Assembly (NCBI RefSeq): GCF_029227915.1 | Contig: NC_079879.1 | Location: 15,314,001-15,378,000, forward strand | Direction of reading: 5' to 3' | Length of the DNA stretch: 64,000 nt | Source of the DNA: Hydractinia symbiolongicarpus | Lineage: Eukaryota; Cnidaria; Hydrozoa; Anthoathecata; Hydractiniidae | Shown here: positions 20,121 to 31,919 of the stretch, piece after piece | How positions within the stretch are numbered: position 1 is the stretch's first letter | Layout of the letters: every line of letters begins with the position of its first letter | Program-made: the position numbers and the translations under genes | Notes under the pieces: generated by a model | Databases searched by the model: none | The model's input: the letters and a program-made list of their open reading frames with translations, nothing else | Told to the model about the DNA's origin: nothing

Positions 20121-20123
20121 TTA

Positions 20124-23100
20124 TCTATATATTAATAAGCCAGTTCCGTGTGTCTGTAACAGGCAAAGTTGATATCGTCATTTTCCTTTGATGTCGCCGA
20201 AAAAAATCTTTGATGTTGCCGAAAAAAATATGTCTTCTTTGTCGAGAAAAGCCGCGAGTTTTATGTGGTTTGTTAAATGAAGTTCTAGCACAAGGTAACG
20301 GAAATTGTGTTTGCAAAAAAGATGGCTGTTCTTTTTAAGCAATTTCTACTCTTTCCTTCAAAATAAATCTTTACAAAAGCATTTAAAAAGGGGCATGGTA
20401 TATAAATGAAGTATAGAAAGGTTTCTGTAAGGTTTGTTTATGTTTTTTTCAGTTTTGATGATATTATTGATGCGAGACATGTTTGTTAGCTAGCATCATA
20501 AAACCAACCACACCAACAACAACCTAATAGCTAGCTAGCTCGGACTTTATAAATATGTAGCCATGTTCTTTATACCTAGCAAAGTCGCCAGTTTATATTT
20601 AAGTGACCAGCTATTAGCTGCTGTAGCTACCTTATTTTAGCTTCAGTTTTATGTTGCTTTTTACATGTAAGCTAATCTTAGTGGTCTTTGCTAAGAATGT
20701 GACTGTAACTTATTTTAATTGACATTTTAAGCTTAAATTAACAACCCACAACAACTTTTAAAAAAGTATTACATAATATTTAAGAAGAGTTTAAGGACTG
20801 TTTTCAAGCAAATAATGTATTTTTCACAATTTGTGTATGCAAATAATGTATTTTTCACATTTTGTGTAACTAAACTTATATACATCGGTTACATGCAATA
20901 TGACGAAACGATTTTTATTTAACATGTAGTAATTCTGGTACCTTAAGTGTAGTGATTTTTGTTGTTCTAGATTTTCTGACTAAAATGTTTTTGTTTATGA
21001 CATTTTGTCTTATTAAGAAAAGTTTCAACTTTTTTGAGGGAGTACAACACCGAAAAGACTTGTGTTTTTTTTTATATTTTGCATAAATTCTTACCGGGCA
21101 GGACAACATACCGAAATGACTGATCCCTCTCTATTTATAAATTTGATACGTTCCAAATCGCAGTTTTTTGAAATTTTGAGTAATATTTAATGAGTACAAG
21201 ATACAAATACTGATTTTTGTTGAATCAGAAGTATTTCCTAGAACCATTCTTTTTTTACACTTTTGTGGAGAAAAAGTGTATGCAATATCATCAGAATAAC
21301 TGATTTTGTTGCAAACTGTTTTTCTTTTTCACATTTTGGATTGAAATATTGTTATAAAGGGCATATATCAATAGACATATATATACCAAAATAATTAAAT
21401 TCTGCAAACTTTGATTTTGTCGTTCACCTCTCATCTTTTATATTTTGATTAAACTTTTGAGGAAAATCATAGGAATTATTTAGAATATGTATTTTGTGTT
21501 AGAAATTTAGTGCAAAAATTGACGTAAAATGAACTGTGAAATTGATTGTTGTTGTTTTAACATGAATTATGACTCAAACTTTGTTTTTGCATTTCTAATT
21601 TGACTAATTAGCCTAAAAATTTGCCAATTGGTTTTACACTCTGTTCTTTTTTATATATATTTTATGTAAACATAGAAGTACACAAGTAAAGTTAGAAGCT
21701 ACAAGAAGTTAATTCGAAAGTGAAGAGTGGAGCTAGAAGTAGTAAAGAAAAGTTAGAAGTAGAAAATGAAAGCTTGGGTTTAACGTAGATTTGGATTCAC
21801 AAATAGTAAGAACTTTTTAGATATTTTTAGACGTTATGTTTTTATGTCGCTAGAGTTACGTGTCAGGCAGACTCGCATTTGCCAGGAAAAAGTCACTTAA
21901 GAGCTTCAAATTCTTTATATTTTACCGCGTTTTTTTTTACACTTTTTTGCATAATTAATGTTATCAAACAAATGTGCTAGCGAAACTTTTGGTTTGTTGA
22001 ACTTACTGCAAATGTCATAATTTTTATATTGCCATTGTTTCTCTTTATATGTGTTTTACTAAGCATAAATAGCTAGCTGGCGTCTTCCCAGTTTAACTAT
22101 ATTTAACTGGGTATCTGTCTTATCTAATGTTACCTTCAAGCTCCATATCTAAACCTAGCTAGCTAACTGATGATTAATGTTGTTATTCCTCTTTTAGCTA
22201 TTTATATCCACCTTAGTAGTCAAACTTAGGGATCTTATTTGAGCACGAATTATGATGTAACAAGCCACAAAATATTTCAAAGACTTATTGAACTTTTAGG
22301 GTAGTGTGAGGAAAAATTTTACTTTAAGAGGAATGATTTTGTAAAACTAAAGTGTGTGCGTTAATTGGAGTAAGTTTTATTGTTTTGTTGTTGACATCCT
22401 GTTAAACTTCTGTAAGCTCGCATGTAAATTACAAGGTTATATATTTTTGCAAGGGTAGTGGTTGATATTTTTACAAAGTTTGTTGACATTTTTGGGAAAT
22501 TTACCTGGGTTTTTTACATTTGTGGTTAAAATTTCTCAGCAGAGAATAGTATGGTTGCCGATTATATTGTTTGTGTTGCAAACTGCTGTTTTTTAAATGT
22601 TGTGTAAACTTTTGTGGAAAAAGACCACATGCAAAATACTGAAAGAACAAATTTTTGTACAATTTGTGAGTTGAAGTTGGATTTTTTTTTATATTTTGTT
22701 TTATAAACTTTTAGCTATTTATATCCACCTTAGTAGTCAAACTTAGGGATCTTATTTGAGCACGAATTATGATGTAACAAGCCACAAAATATTTCAAAGA
22801 CTTATTGAACTTTTAGGGTAGTGTGAGGAAAAATTTTACTTTAAGAGGAATGATTTTGTAAAACTAAAGTGTGTGCGTTAATTGGAGTAAGTTTTATTGT
22901 TTTGTTGTTGACATCCTGTTAAACTTCTGTAAGCTCGCATGTAAATTACAAGGTTATATATTTTTGCAAGGGTAGTGGTTGATATTTTTACAAAGTTTGT
23001 TGACATTTTTTGGGAAATTTACCTGGGTTTTTTACATTTGTGGTTAAAATTTCTCAGCAGAGAATAGTATGGTTGCCAATTATATTGTTTGTGTTGCAAA

Positions 23101-24401
23101 CTGCTGTTTTTTAAATGTTGTGTAAACTTTTGTGGAAAAAGACCACATGCAAAATACTGAAAGAACAAATTTTTGTACAATTTGTGAGCTGAAGTTGGAT
23201 TTTTTTTTATATTTTGTTTTATAAACTTTTTTTAAGCTTTAAACTAACTGTAAGTAATGTAATTACGGGAATAAATATTTGGTGATGATAAAAAATTACT
23301 GAATGTTCAGACTGAAACTGTTTAACTTTTGTGAGGGAGGACCATATGCAAGTATATATACTAAAAATAATAATTTGATATTTTACACTTTCCAAGTTGT
23401 ATTTTTGTATGCACTTAAATGACTGCTTTTTCTGAGTTGAATTTGATGGGTTTCATATCAATTTTGTGGAAGATTTTATGGGTGAAAACAATATAAAACA
23501 TGCCAATTGAACTGATTTTTGTTCATATTTTGATTTGCTCCTCATAAACCTTTGTGTTCTACATTTATTGTAAACTTTTGTGAGGAAGGACCATATATAT
23601 ATATATACAATGTTTTCAAAATAATGATTTTTGTTGATTTGAAATCTACTCCTTGCTCATTGCTTTTTCGACATTTCAGTTTAAAATGTTTGGTAAAGTC
23701 AGTACGGATCACGAGACAAAAAAATTGTTTTGTTAACCGGTTAATTTTTACATTTTGTGCATATTTTTGCGGGAGAGGATGGTATGCAACCGAATAAATG
23801 ATTTTTCAAAGTTTAACTTTTTGTTTTTTGGTGTTTTGGGTTTGTTTAAGTTTGGCTTTTTTATGTTGTTCAGGTTGTATTGTTGTATAAGCATTTAGGG
23901 AAAAGACAATGTTTAAAATGCATAAAGAACTTATTTCATAGATCTGTGCTTACTGTTGCAAGCCTTTCTTTTCGACATTTTAAAGATTAAAATATTGAAG
24001 GTTTTCAACATAATCACATAATAAGATGTATACATATTTGAGATGTGTTATTTCTGACATTATTATTATTGTTGTCGTAACTGTCTGGGTTGTGACTGTT
24101 AATGTTGTAACTTTCTACTAACTAGATTTTACACCTTGCACGCCGTTGTTTTTCATATTTTGTCTGACGTTTTGTTGGGAGGATTTCATGCGATTTGACA
24201 TTTGATATTTTGTGTTAGATTTTAAGAACTTTTTTGTTAAATTATGACTTCTTTCTTTTTATGCATTTTCAGATTATTTTTTTTAGTAAAAGGCATATTC
24301 AATATACTGAAATATTTGCTGATGTCATCAAAATTCAAATGACAGAACTTTTCAATTGTTTTTCTGCCTAAGTGGATTTTTCCACGGGCCTAATCTACTA
24401 G
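20124..24401 (+). mobile_element. Helitron-like unit 1 (4,278 bp)
   Basis: It starts with TC after an A (ATTA|TCTATATATTAAT) and ends with hairpin GTGGA-TTT-TCCAC, GGGCCTAATCTA, CTAG. These match the Helitron rule of A-TC...CTRR-T with a 3' hairpin. No Rep/helicase ORF is present, so the unit is non-autonomous. It contains a 517-bp tandem duplication and runs of AGAAGT-type sequence. Confidence 0.65.
22191..23229 (+). repeat. 517-bp tandem duplication inside unit 1
   Basis: The block beginning CTTTTAGCTATTTATATCC at 22191 is repeated from 22708 at almost complete identity, with only a few single-base changes. Unit 5, otherwise very similar over its first 1.4 kb, lacks it. Confidence 0.85.
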
Positions 24402-27204
24402 TCTCTTATAATAATACGCTAAGTGTGTCTGTCTGTCACTTTTGCAAACACGATATTTTTTACCACCCGAATGCGCGAGTTTTTCGAGTTTTTTTGTTTT
24501 GTTTACATTTGTCTCGCAACCGTTAGAAACTACGTGATAGAAAATAAGCAGTATGATTCGTTCAAATACGTACTTTCGAACGGGACGGCATTCGAATAAA
24601 AAGTTCCGTTAGCGTAAAAACAAACAAACATAAAAATTTCTCGACAAAGTTCTCGACACAAAAGGCGAACTGAAGAAGCGGTTAAAAAATGTCTTATTTT
24701 CGACGATCCCTTAGTCACAAAAAAGTGCAGATATTAAAAGCAAGAAAAGTAAAAGTGGAGAAGTAGAAGTACAAAAGTAAAGTTAGAAGCCACGAGAAGT
24801 TACTTCGAAAGTGAAGAGTGCAGCTAGAAGTAGTAAAGAAAAGTTAGAAGTAGAAAATAAAAGCTTGGGTTTAAAGTCGATTTGGATTCACATATAGTAA
24901 GAAGTTTGATATTTTTAGACGTTATGTTTTTATGTCGCTAGAGTTACGTGTCAGGCAGACTCGCATTTGCCAGGAAAAAGTCACTTAAAAGCTTCAAATT
25001 CTTTAAGTTTTATGTTTTACCGCGTTTTTTATAAAAAAGCTAGCATTTACTGTTTTTTGCATAATTAATGTATCCCCCGGTGCGTAACTAATGTATTTGT
25101 CCTAAAATTCAAAATGCTGCATAAAGCTGTTAGCTGGCTACCAAACAAATGTGCCAGCGAAATAGAAAGTTTTGGTTTGTTGAACTAACTGCAAATGTCA
25201 TAATTTTTACATTGCTATTGTTTTCCTTTATATATGTTTTACTAAGCATAAACAGCTAGCTATAGACTTAGCTAAGTCTCCCCAGCTTAAGTATATTTAA
25301 CTGGGTGTCTTAGGTACTGTTTTGTTAGCTGGCTAGCTAATGTTAGCTTCAAGGCTCCATCCCATAGCTAGCTTTAATCTATGAGTTTTGTCGTTATTCC
25401 TCTTTTTTTATGTATTTATAGCTACCTTAGTACTCAAACTTCTCTTCTTTTTTGAACACGAATTATGATGTAACAACAAGCTATAGCTACAAAATCTTTC
25501 TTGGACTTTTTAGGATACTGTGACACATTTTTATGCCCATAGAGAATAATTTTTTCACATTTCCTGTAAACTTTACAAGGGGACCACAATATGACAAGTG
25601 GAACAAATTTTATAGAATTTAAAGTGTGTGTATTAAGTTATTTTTTATTGTTTTGTTTCCTCATCCTGTTAAACTTTTGTCAGCCTACATGTAAAATGCC
25701 AGGTTTTTTTACAAGGGTTTTTGACATTTGATTGGAAATTTATATATACGTGGGTTTATGACTTTGGGTTAAAAACATTTTTGAGAGGATGGTATGGTTG
25801 TCAGTTTATATTGTTCGTGTTGCAAAATGCTGTTTTTTTGAAATTTTGTGTAAACTTTTGTGGAAATAGACCACATGCAATATATATACTGAAAGAACAA
25901 ATCTTTGTAGAATCAGACTTCACTGTAAGCTGTTGTAAAGCTGATGTCTTTATCGGTAAAAATAACAGCCATATTTTACTAATTAAGAAAAAATAAAACG
26001 AGTTTGAAAGTTAAAAAGTATTTATTTGTTAAGCTTTTCGTACACTAAGTACATCTTCAGACTATATAAACAACTTTGTCTTTATATTTCGTATTATAAA
26101 TTATTGTTTGGGAGAACTAACTGTATGTGATGTAATTTTTGCTGGAAGAAAATTCCATGGTTTCACGTTTTTGTTTTTCTTGAGAATTTTACAAAATTTT
26201 GTAGGGATAAATGTTTGCTGATAATAAAAAATTATATACTTAATGTTCTGACTGAAACTGTTTTTGTTTTTGTATTTTGTAATCTAAACGCGAGGACTGT
26301 ATGCACTGAAATCACTGGTTTTTTTAAATTTTGATGTGTTTCATAACCTTTTTGTAGAAGATTAATGGGCAATGGCAATATACGACATGCTGAATGAACT
26401 TATTTTTGTTGATTTAGATGTGTTTCTCAAAAACCGATCTGTTTTACATTTTGTGTAAACTTTTGTTTACGAACCATATACAATGTTTCCAAAATAATGA
26501 TCTTTGTTGATTCAAGCTCATTCTTTGCTCATTGATTTTTTGACATTTAGGTTTAAAATTGTTGGTAAAGGGCAGTACGGAACTAAAAAGGATAATTTTT
26601 GTGTTCTTAACTGGTTGATTTTTACATTTTGTGTAAATTTTTGTGGGAGAGGATGGTATCCAACCGTAATGACTGATTTTTCTAGATTTAAATTTGATGT
26701 TTTCGAAACTATGGCTTTTTCATATTTTTGTATAATCTTTTAAGGGAAAGACAATATTTTAAATGTGTAAAATAACTTATATATTTGTTGATTTGCGCTA
26801 ACTCTTGCAGGCCTCCTTTTTGACATTTCAGAATAAAATACTGAGGGTTTTCAACGTAATCACTTAAGATGTACATATTTGAGATGCGTTATTTCTGAGA
26901 TTATTATTATCTAACTGTCGGTGTTCTTACTGTCGGTTTTGTGAGTATTGGTGTTGTGAGTGTCGATGTTATGAGTGTCGTTGTTGTAACTTTTTATCAA
27001 CTATATTTTACACCTTGCAAACTGTTCTTTTTTACTTTGTGTAAGATTTGTGTGGAGGATTTAATGCGATTTGACATTTGATGTAAGATTTTAAGAACAT
27101 TTTTTTTTGTATATGCACTACTGACGTCAGCAACACATCTAAAGCAACCTATTTTTCATTGGCCTTTTGCCTAAGTGGATTTTTCCACGGGCCTTATCAA
27201 CTAG
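24402..27204 (+). mobile_element. Helitron-like unit 2 (2,803 bp)
   Basis: It begins TCTCTTATAATAATACGC directly after the CTAG of unit 1 and ends with GTGGATTTTTCCACGGGCC and CTAG. A nearly identical copy lies on the minus strand at 43104-50328, interrupted by a DIRS element. It carries a hammerhead-like core on the minus strand at 26035-26060. Confidence 0.65.
26035..26060 (-). ncRNA. Hammerhead-like core within unit 2
   Basis: On the minus strand the order is CTGAAGA, stem TGTAC with loop TTAG and TGTAC, then GAAAA, followed by an AT-rich tail. This matches the CUGANGA - helix II - GAAA layout and may be a captured Penelope 3' end. The same sequence recurs at 44225-44250. Confidence 0.4.
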
Positions 27205-27781
27205 TCTATATAATAATACGCCAGTTCCGTGTGTCTGTCTGTCACTTTTGCAAAGTGGATAAAATTTCTTTGATAAAGTCTATAAAACATCGCCTATAAA
27301 TTTGTTCTTTAAATTAGCAAACTTTGACGTTAAAGCAATATTGACGTCAAAGGAAAGTATATTAAGATTAGTGAAGCCATTGCATTGCACTTTTAAATTT
27401 AAGGCTTAATAACTTGGAAACGGGTGGAAATAACTGACGTCATCTCCTGCGTGGGTAACTAGGGACCACCTAGGACCAATTTGGGTAAGTTTCCCAAACC
27501 TGGGTCCCCAAATCCGTTTCGGAATGGGTGGGTTGATGACGTCATCAAAAAACCTTTAAACCCTAATATCTCTGCAACCGTTTGTCAAAAGTACATAATC
27601 CTATACATTTTCTTGATCAGCGTTTCAAGATCTATACGATGAAGGCAACAGGCATACACATTTCTGAAAAAAAAAGAAAGTGTTCTGACATGTCTCTGCT
27701 GACGTCATCAAAATTTAAATGACGGTTATTTTTCTCTGTTATCCTGCCTAAGTGGATTTTTCCACGGGCCTTATCGACTAG
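27205..27781 (+). mobile_element. Helitron-like unit 3 (577 bp)
   Basis: Starts TCTATATAATAATACGCC and ends in the hairpin plus GGGCCTTATCGACTAG. It contains several GACGTCA words and the phrase ATCTCTGCAACCGTTTGTC shared with units 6, 7, B and C. Confidence 0.65.
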
Positions 27782-27962
27782 TCTCTTTAATAATAGCCGT
27801 ATTTTGTCTGTATGTCTGTGAAAACCGCGTCCCGTAATAGAAACACGAAATTTTTATAATGCGCACCAATACCAAATGCGATATATTTTTGTCCACTTTG
27901 TTGCGTAGGGTAAATTTAAATCACGGGCGACCCCGTGGATTTTTCCACGGGCTAACGACTAG
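27782..27962 (+). mobile_element. Helitron-like unit 4 (181 bp)
   Basis: The shortest unit. It has a variant start (TCTCTTTAATAATAGCCG) and the best terminal hairpin, CCCGTGGA-TTT-TCCACGGG, followed by CTAACGACTAG. Confidence 0.6.
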
Positions 27963-30441
27963 TCTCTATAATAATACGCTAATGTGTCCGTGTGTCTGTG
28001 ACAGGCAAAGTTGATATCGTCACTTTCCCCTGATGTTGCCGAAAAAAATCTTTGATGTTGCCGAAAAAAATATGTCTTCTTTGTCGTGAAAAGCCGCGAG
28101 TTTTGTGTGGTTTGTTAAATGAAGTTCTAGCACAAAGTAACGGAAATTGTGTTTGCAAAAAAGATGGCTGTCCTTTTTAAGCATTTGTCTTCTCTTGCCT
28201 TCAAAATAAATCTTTACAAAAGCATTTAAACAGGGGCATGGTATATAAATGAAGTATAGAAAGGTTTCTGTAAGGTTTGTTTATGTTTTTTAAAGTTTTG
28301 ATGATATTATTGATGCGAGACATGTTTGTTAGCTAGCATCAACCACACCAACAACAACTAGCTAGGTAGCTAGGAATTTATAAATATGTAGCCATGTTCT
28401 TTATACCTAGCTAAGTCTCCAGTTTATATTTAAGTGACCAGCTATTAGCTGCTGTAGCTACCTTATGTTAGCTTCAGTTTTATGTTGCTTTTTACATGTA
28501 AGCTAATCTTAGTGGTCTTTGCTAAGAATGTGACTGTAACTTATTTTAATTGACATTTTAAGCTTAAATTAACAAGCCACAACAACTTTTAAAAAAGTAT
28601 TACATAATATTTAAGAAGAGTTTAAGGACTGTTTTTAAGCAAATAATGTATTTTTCACAATTTGTGTAGCTATGCAAATAATGTATTTTTCACATTTTGT
28701 GTAACTAAACTTATATACATCGGTTACATGCAATATGACGAAACGATTTTTATTTAACATGTAGTAATTCTGGTACCTTAAGTCTAGTGATTTTTGTTGT
28801 TCTAGATGTTCTGACTAAAATGTTTTTGTTTATGGCGTTTTGTCTCAATTAAGAAAAGTTTCAACTTTTTTGAGGGAGTATAGCTATACAACACCGAAAA
28901 AACTTGTTTTTTTTTTATATTTTGTATAAATTCTTACCAGGCAGGACTCTGTACAACATACCGAAATGACTGATCCCTCTCTATTTATAAATTTGATGCG
29001 TTCCAAATCACAGTTTTTTGAAATTTTGGGTAATATTTAATGAGTACAAGATGCAAATACTGATTTTTGTTGAATCAGAAGTATTTCCTACAACCATTCT
29101 TTTTTTACACTTTTGTGGAGAAAAAGTGTATGCAATATCATCAGAATAACTGATTTTGTTGCAAACTGTTTTTCTTTTTCACATTTTGGATTGAAATATT
29201 GTTATAAAGGGCATATATTAATAGACATATATATACCAAAATAATTAAATTCTGCAAACTTTGATTTTGTCGTTCACCTCTCATCTTTTATATTTTGATT
29301 AAACTTTTGAGGAAAACCATAGGAATTATTTAGAATTTGTATTTTGTGTTGCAAATTTAGTGCAAAAATTTAACTGTTGTGAGGGAGGACCATATGCAAT
29401 TATATATACTAAAAATAATAATTTGATATTCTACAAGTTGTATTTTTGTATGCACTTAAATGACTGCTTTTCATGAGTTGAATTTGATGGGTTTCATATC
29501 AATTTTGTGGAAGATTTTATGGCTGAAGACAATATAGAACATGCCAATTGAACTGATTTTTGTTCATATTTTGATTTGCTCCTCATAAACCTTTGTGTTC
29601 TACATTTATTATAAACTTTTGTGAGGAAGGACCATATATATATACAATGTTTTCAAAATAATGATTTTTGTTGATTTGAAATTTACTCCTTGCTCATTCC
29701 TTTTTCGACATTACAGGTTAAAATGTTTGGTAGAGTCAGTACGGATCATTAGACAAAAAATTGTTTTGTTAACCGGTTAATTTTTACATTTTGTGCATAT
29801 TTTTGCAGGAGAGGATGGTATGCAACCGAATAAATGATTTTTCAAAGTTTAACTTTTTGTTTTTAGGTGTTTTGTGTTTGTTTAAGTTTGGCTTTTTGAT
29901 ATTGTTCAGGTTGTATTGTTGTATAAGCATTTAGGGAAAAGACAATGTTTAAAATGGGTAAAGAACTTATTTCATAGATCTGTGCTTACTGTTGCAAGCC
30001 TTTCTTTTCGACACTTCAGATTAAAATATTGAAGGTTTTCAACATAATCACATAATAAGATGTATACATATTTGAGATATGTGTTATTTCTGACATTATT
30101 ATTATTGTTGTCGTAACTGTCTGGGTTGTGACTGTCAATGTTGTAACTTTCTACTAACTAGATTTTACACCTTGCACGGTGTTGTTTTTCATATTTTGTC
30201 TGAAGTTTTGTTGGGAGGATTTCATGCGATTTGACATTTGATATTTTGTGTTAGATTTTAAGAACTTTTTTGTTAAATTATGACTTATATACTTTCTTTT
30301 TATGCATTTTCAGATTATTTTTTTTAGTAAAAGGCATATTCAATATACTGAAATATTTGCTGATGTCATCAAATTCAAATGACAGAACTTTTCAATTGTT
30401 TTTCTGCCTAAGTGGATTTTTCCACAGGGCTAATCGACTAG
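27963..30441 (+). mobile_element. Helitron-like unit 5 (2,479 bp)
   Basis: Starts TCTCTATAATAATACGC and ends at CTAG 30438-30441. Its first 1.4 kb is nearly identical to unit 1, without the 517-bp duplication and with part of the middle missing. No coding region. Confidence 0.65.
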
Positions 30442-31180
30442 TCTATATAATAATACGCCAGTTCCGTGTGTCTGTCTGTCACTTTTGCAAAGTGAATTAT
30501 ATTCTTTACAATTTTCTTCGTCAAATTCTATAAAACATCGCCTATAAAATTGTTCTGTAATTTATGAAACTTTACCGTTAAAATAGTATTGACGTCAAAG
30601 AAAAGTATGTTAAATTAATGAAGCCATTACAGTGCACTTAAAACTAGGCCAAATAACTTGGAAACAAGTTGGTGACGTCAATGATTTTTCACCGCGTAGG
30701 TAGCTAGGGGCCACCTGGGACCAATTTGGGTAAGTTTCCAAAACTTGGGTCCCCGAATCAGTTTCGGAATGGACGGGTTGATGACGTCACCAAAAAACCT
30801 TGAAACCCTAATATCTCTGCAACCGTTTGTCAAAAGTACATGATACTATACATTTTCTTGATCAGCGTTTTAAGATCTATACGAGGAGGGCAACAGGTAT
30901 AGAAATTTCTTAAAAAATTTTTGGAGGGTTTGACGGCACTTTGATGACGTCAGCAAAATTTTTATACCCTTATATCTCCTAGGCGTTCCTCGAAAACATA
31001 TTATTCTATACATTATTTTGATCAGCGTGTCAATCTCTACACATTACTATCAAAAACTAAAATAAATTCCGCCAAATTTTTAGGGATCTGCACTGCCGAC
31101 GTCAGCAAAACATCTAAAACAACCTATTTTTCCATTGTCCATCTGCCTAAGTGGATTTCTCGACGGGCCTTATCGACTAG
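30442..31180 (+). mobile_element. Helitron-like unit 6 (739 bp)
   Basis: Starts TCTATATAATAATACGCC. The end hairpin is altered (GTGGATTTCTCGAC) but is still followed by GGGCCTTATCGACTAG. It is rich in TGACGTCA-type words. Confidence 0.6.
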
Positions 31181-31919
31181 TCTATATAATAATACGCTAA
31201 GTGTGTCTGTCCGTGTGTCTGTGACAGGCAAAGTGGATGTGTTCATTTTCCTTTGATGTTGCCGAAAAATGCATGTCTAATATGTTAAATTTTCTGACGT
31301 TACGACGCGACGAAAATAACACTACTTTAACGTCAATATCCTATATTAAATTAATGAAGCCATTACAGTGCACCTAAAACTTTGAGGCCAAATAACTTGG
31401 AAACGAGGTGGTGACGTCAAGGATTTTTTACCGCGTGGGTAACTAGGGACCAACTAGGACCAATTTGGGTAATTTTCCCAAACCTGGGTCCCCGAATCCG
31501 TTTCGGAATGGACGGGTTGATTACGTCATCGAAAAACCTTCAAATCCTAATATCTCTGCAACCGTTTGTCAAAATTACGCGATCCTATACATTTTCTTGA
31601 TAAGCGTTTCAAGACCTATACAATGAAGGCAGCAGGTATACAAATTTCTAAAAAAAAATTTGGGGGGTTTGACTGGCCATTGCTGACGTCAGCAAAATGT
31701 TAAAACCCTTATGTCTCATTAACCGCTTATCAAAAAGATATGATCATATACATTTTCTTGGTCAGCGTTTTAACATCTGCATAGGACAGGCAACGAATAA
31801 ACTAAATTTGGCCAAATATTTTTGTAATTGCACTGCTGACGTCAGCAAAAAATCTAAAACAACCTACTTTCCATTGTCCTTCCGCCTAAGTGGATTTTTC
31901 CACGGGCCTTATCGACTAG
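31181..31919 (+). mobile_element. Helitron-like unit 7 (739 bp)
   Basis: Same length as unit 6, but with a different 5' stretch (CAGGCAAAGTGGATG). It ends in an intact hairpin and CTAG at 31916-31919. Confidence 0.65.

Noticed and set aside
24530-24718. 62-codon open frame on the minus strand, repeated at 50022-50237
   Set aside because: Same reason: duplicated non-coding unit sequence. No start context or homology signs.
25721-25996. 91-codon open frame, identical to one at 44289-44564 on the other strand
   Set aside because: Its conservation follows from the two copies of the same Helitron-like unit; the sequence is low-complexity hydrophobic with no family features.
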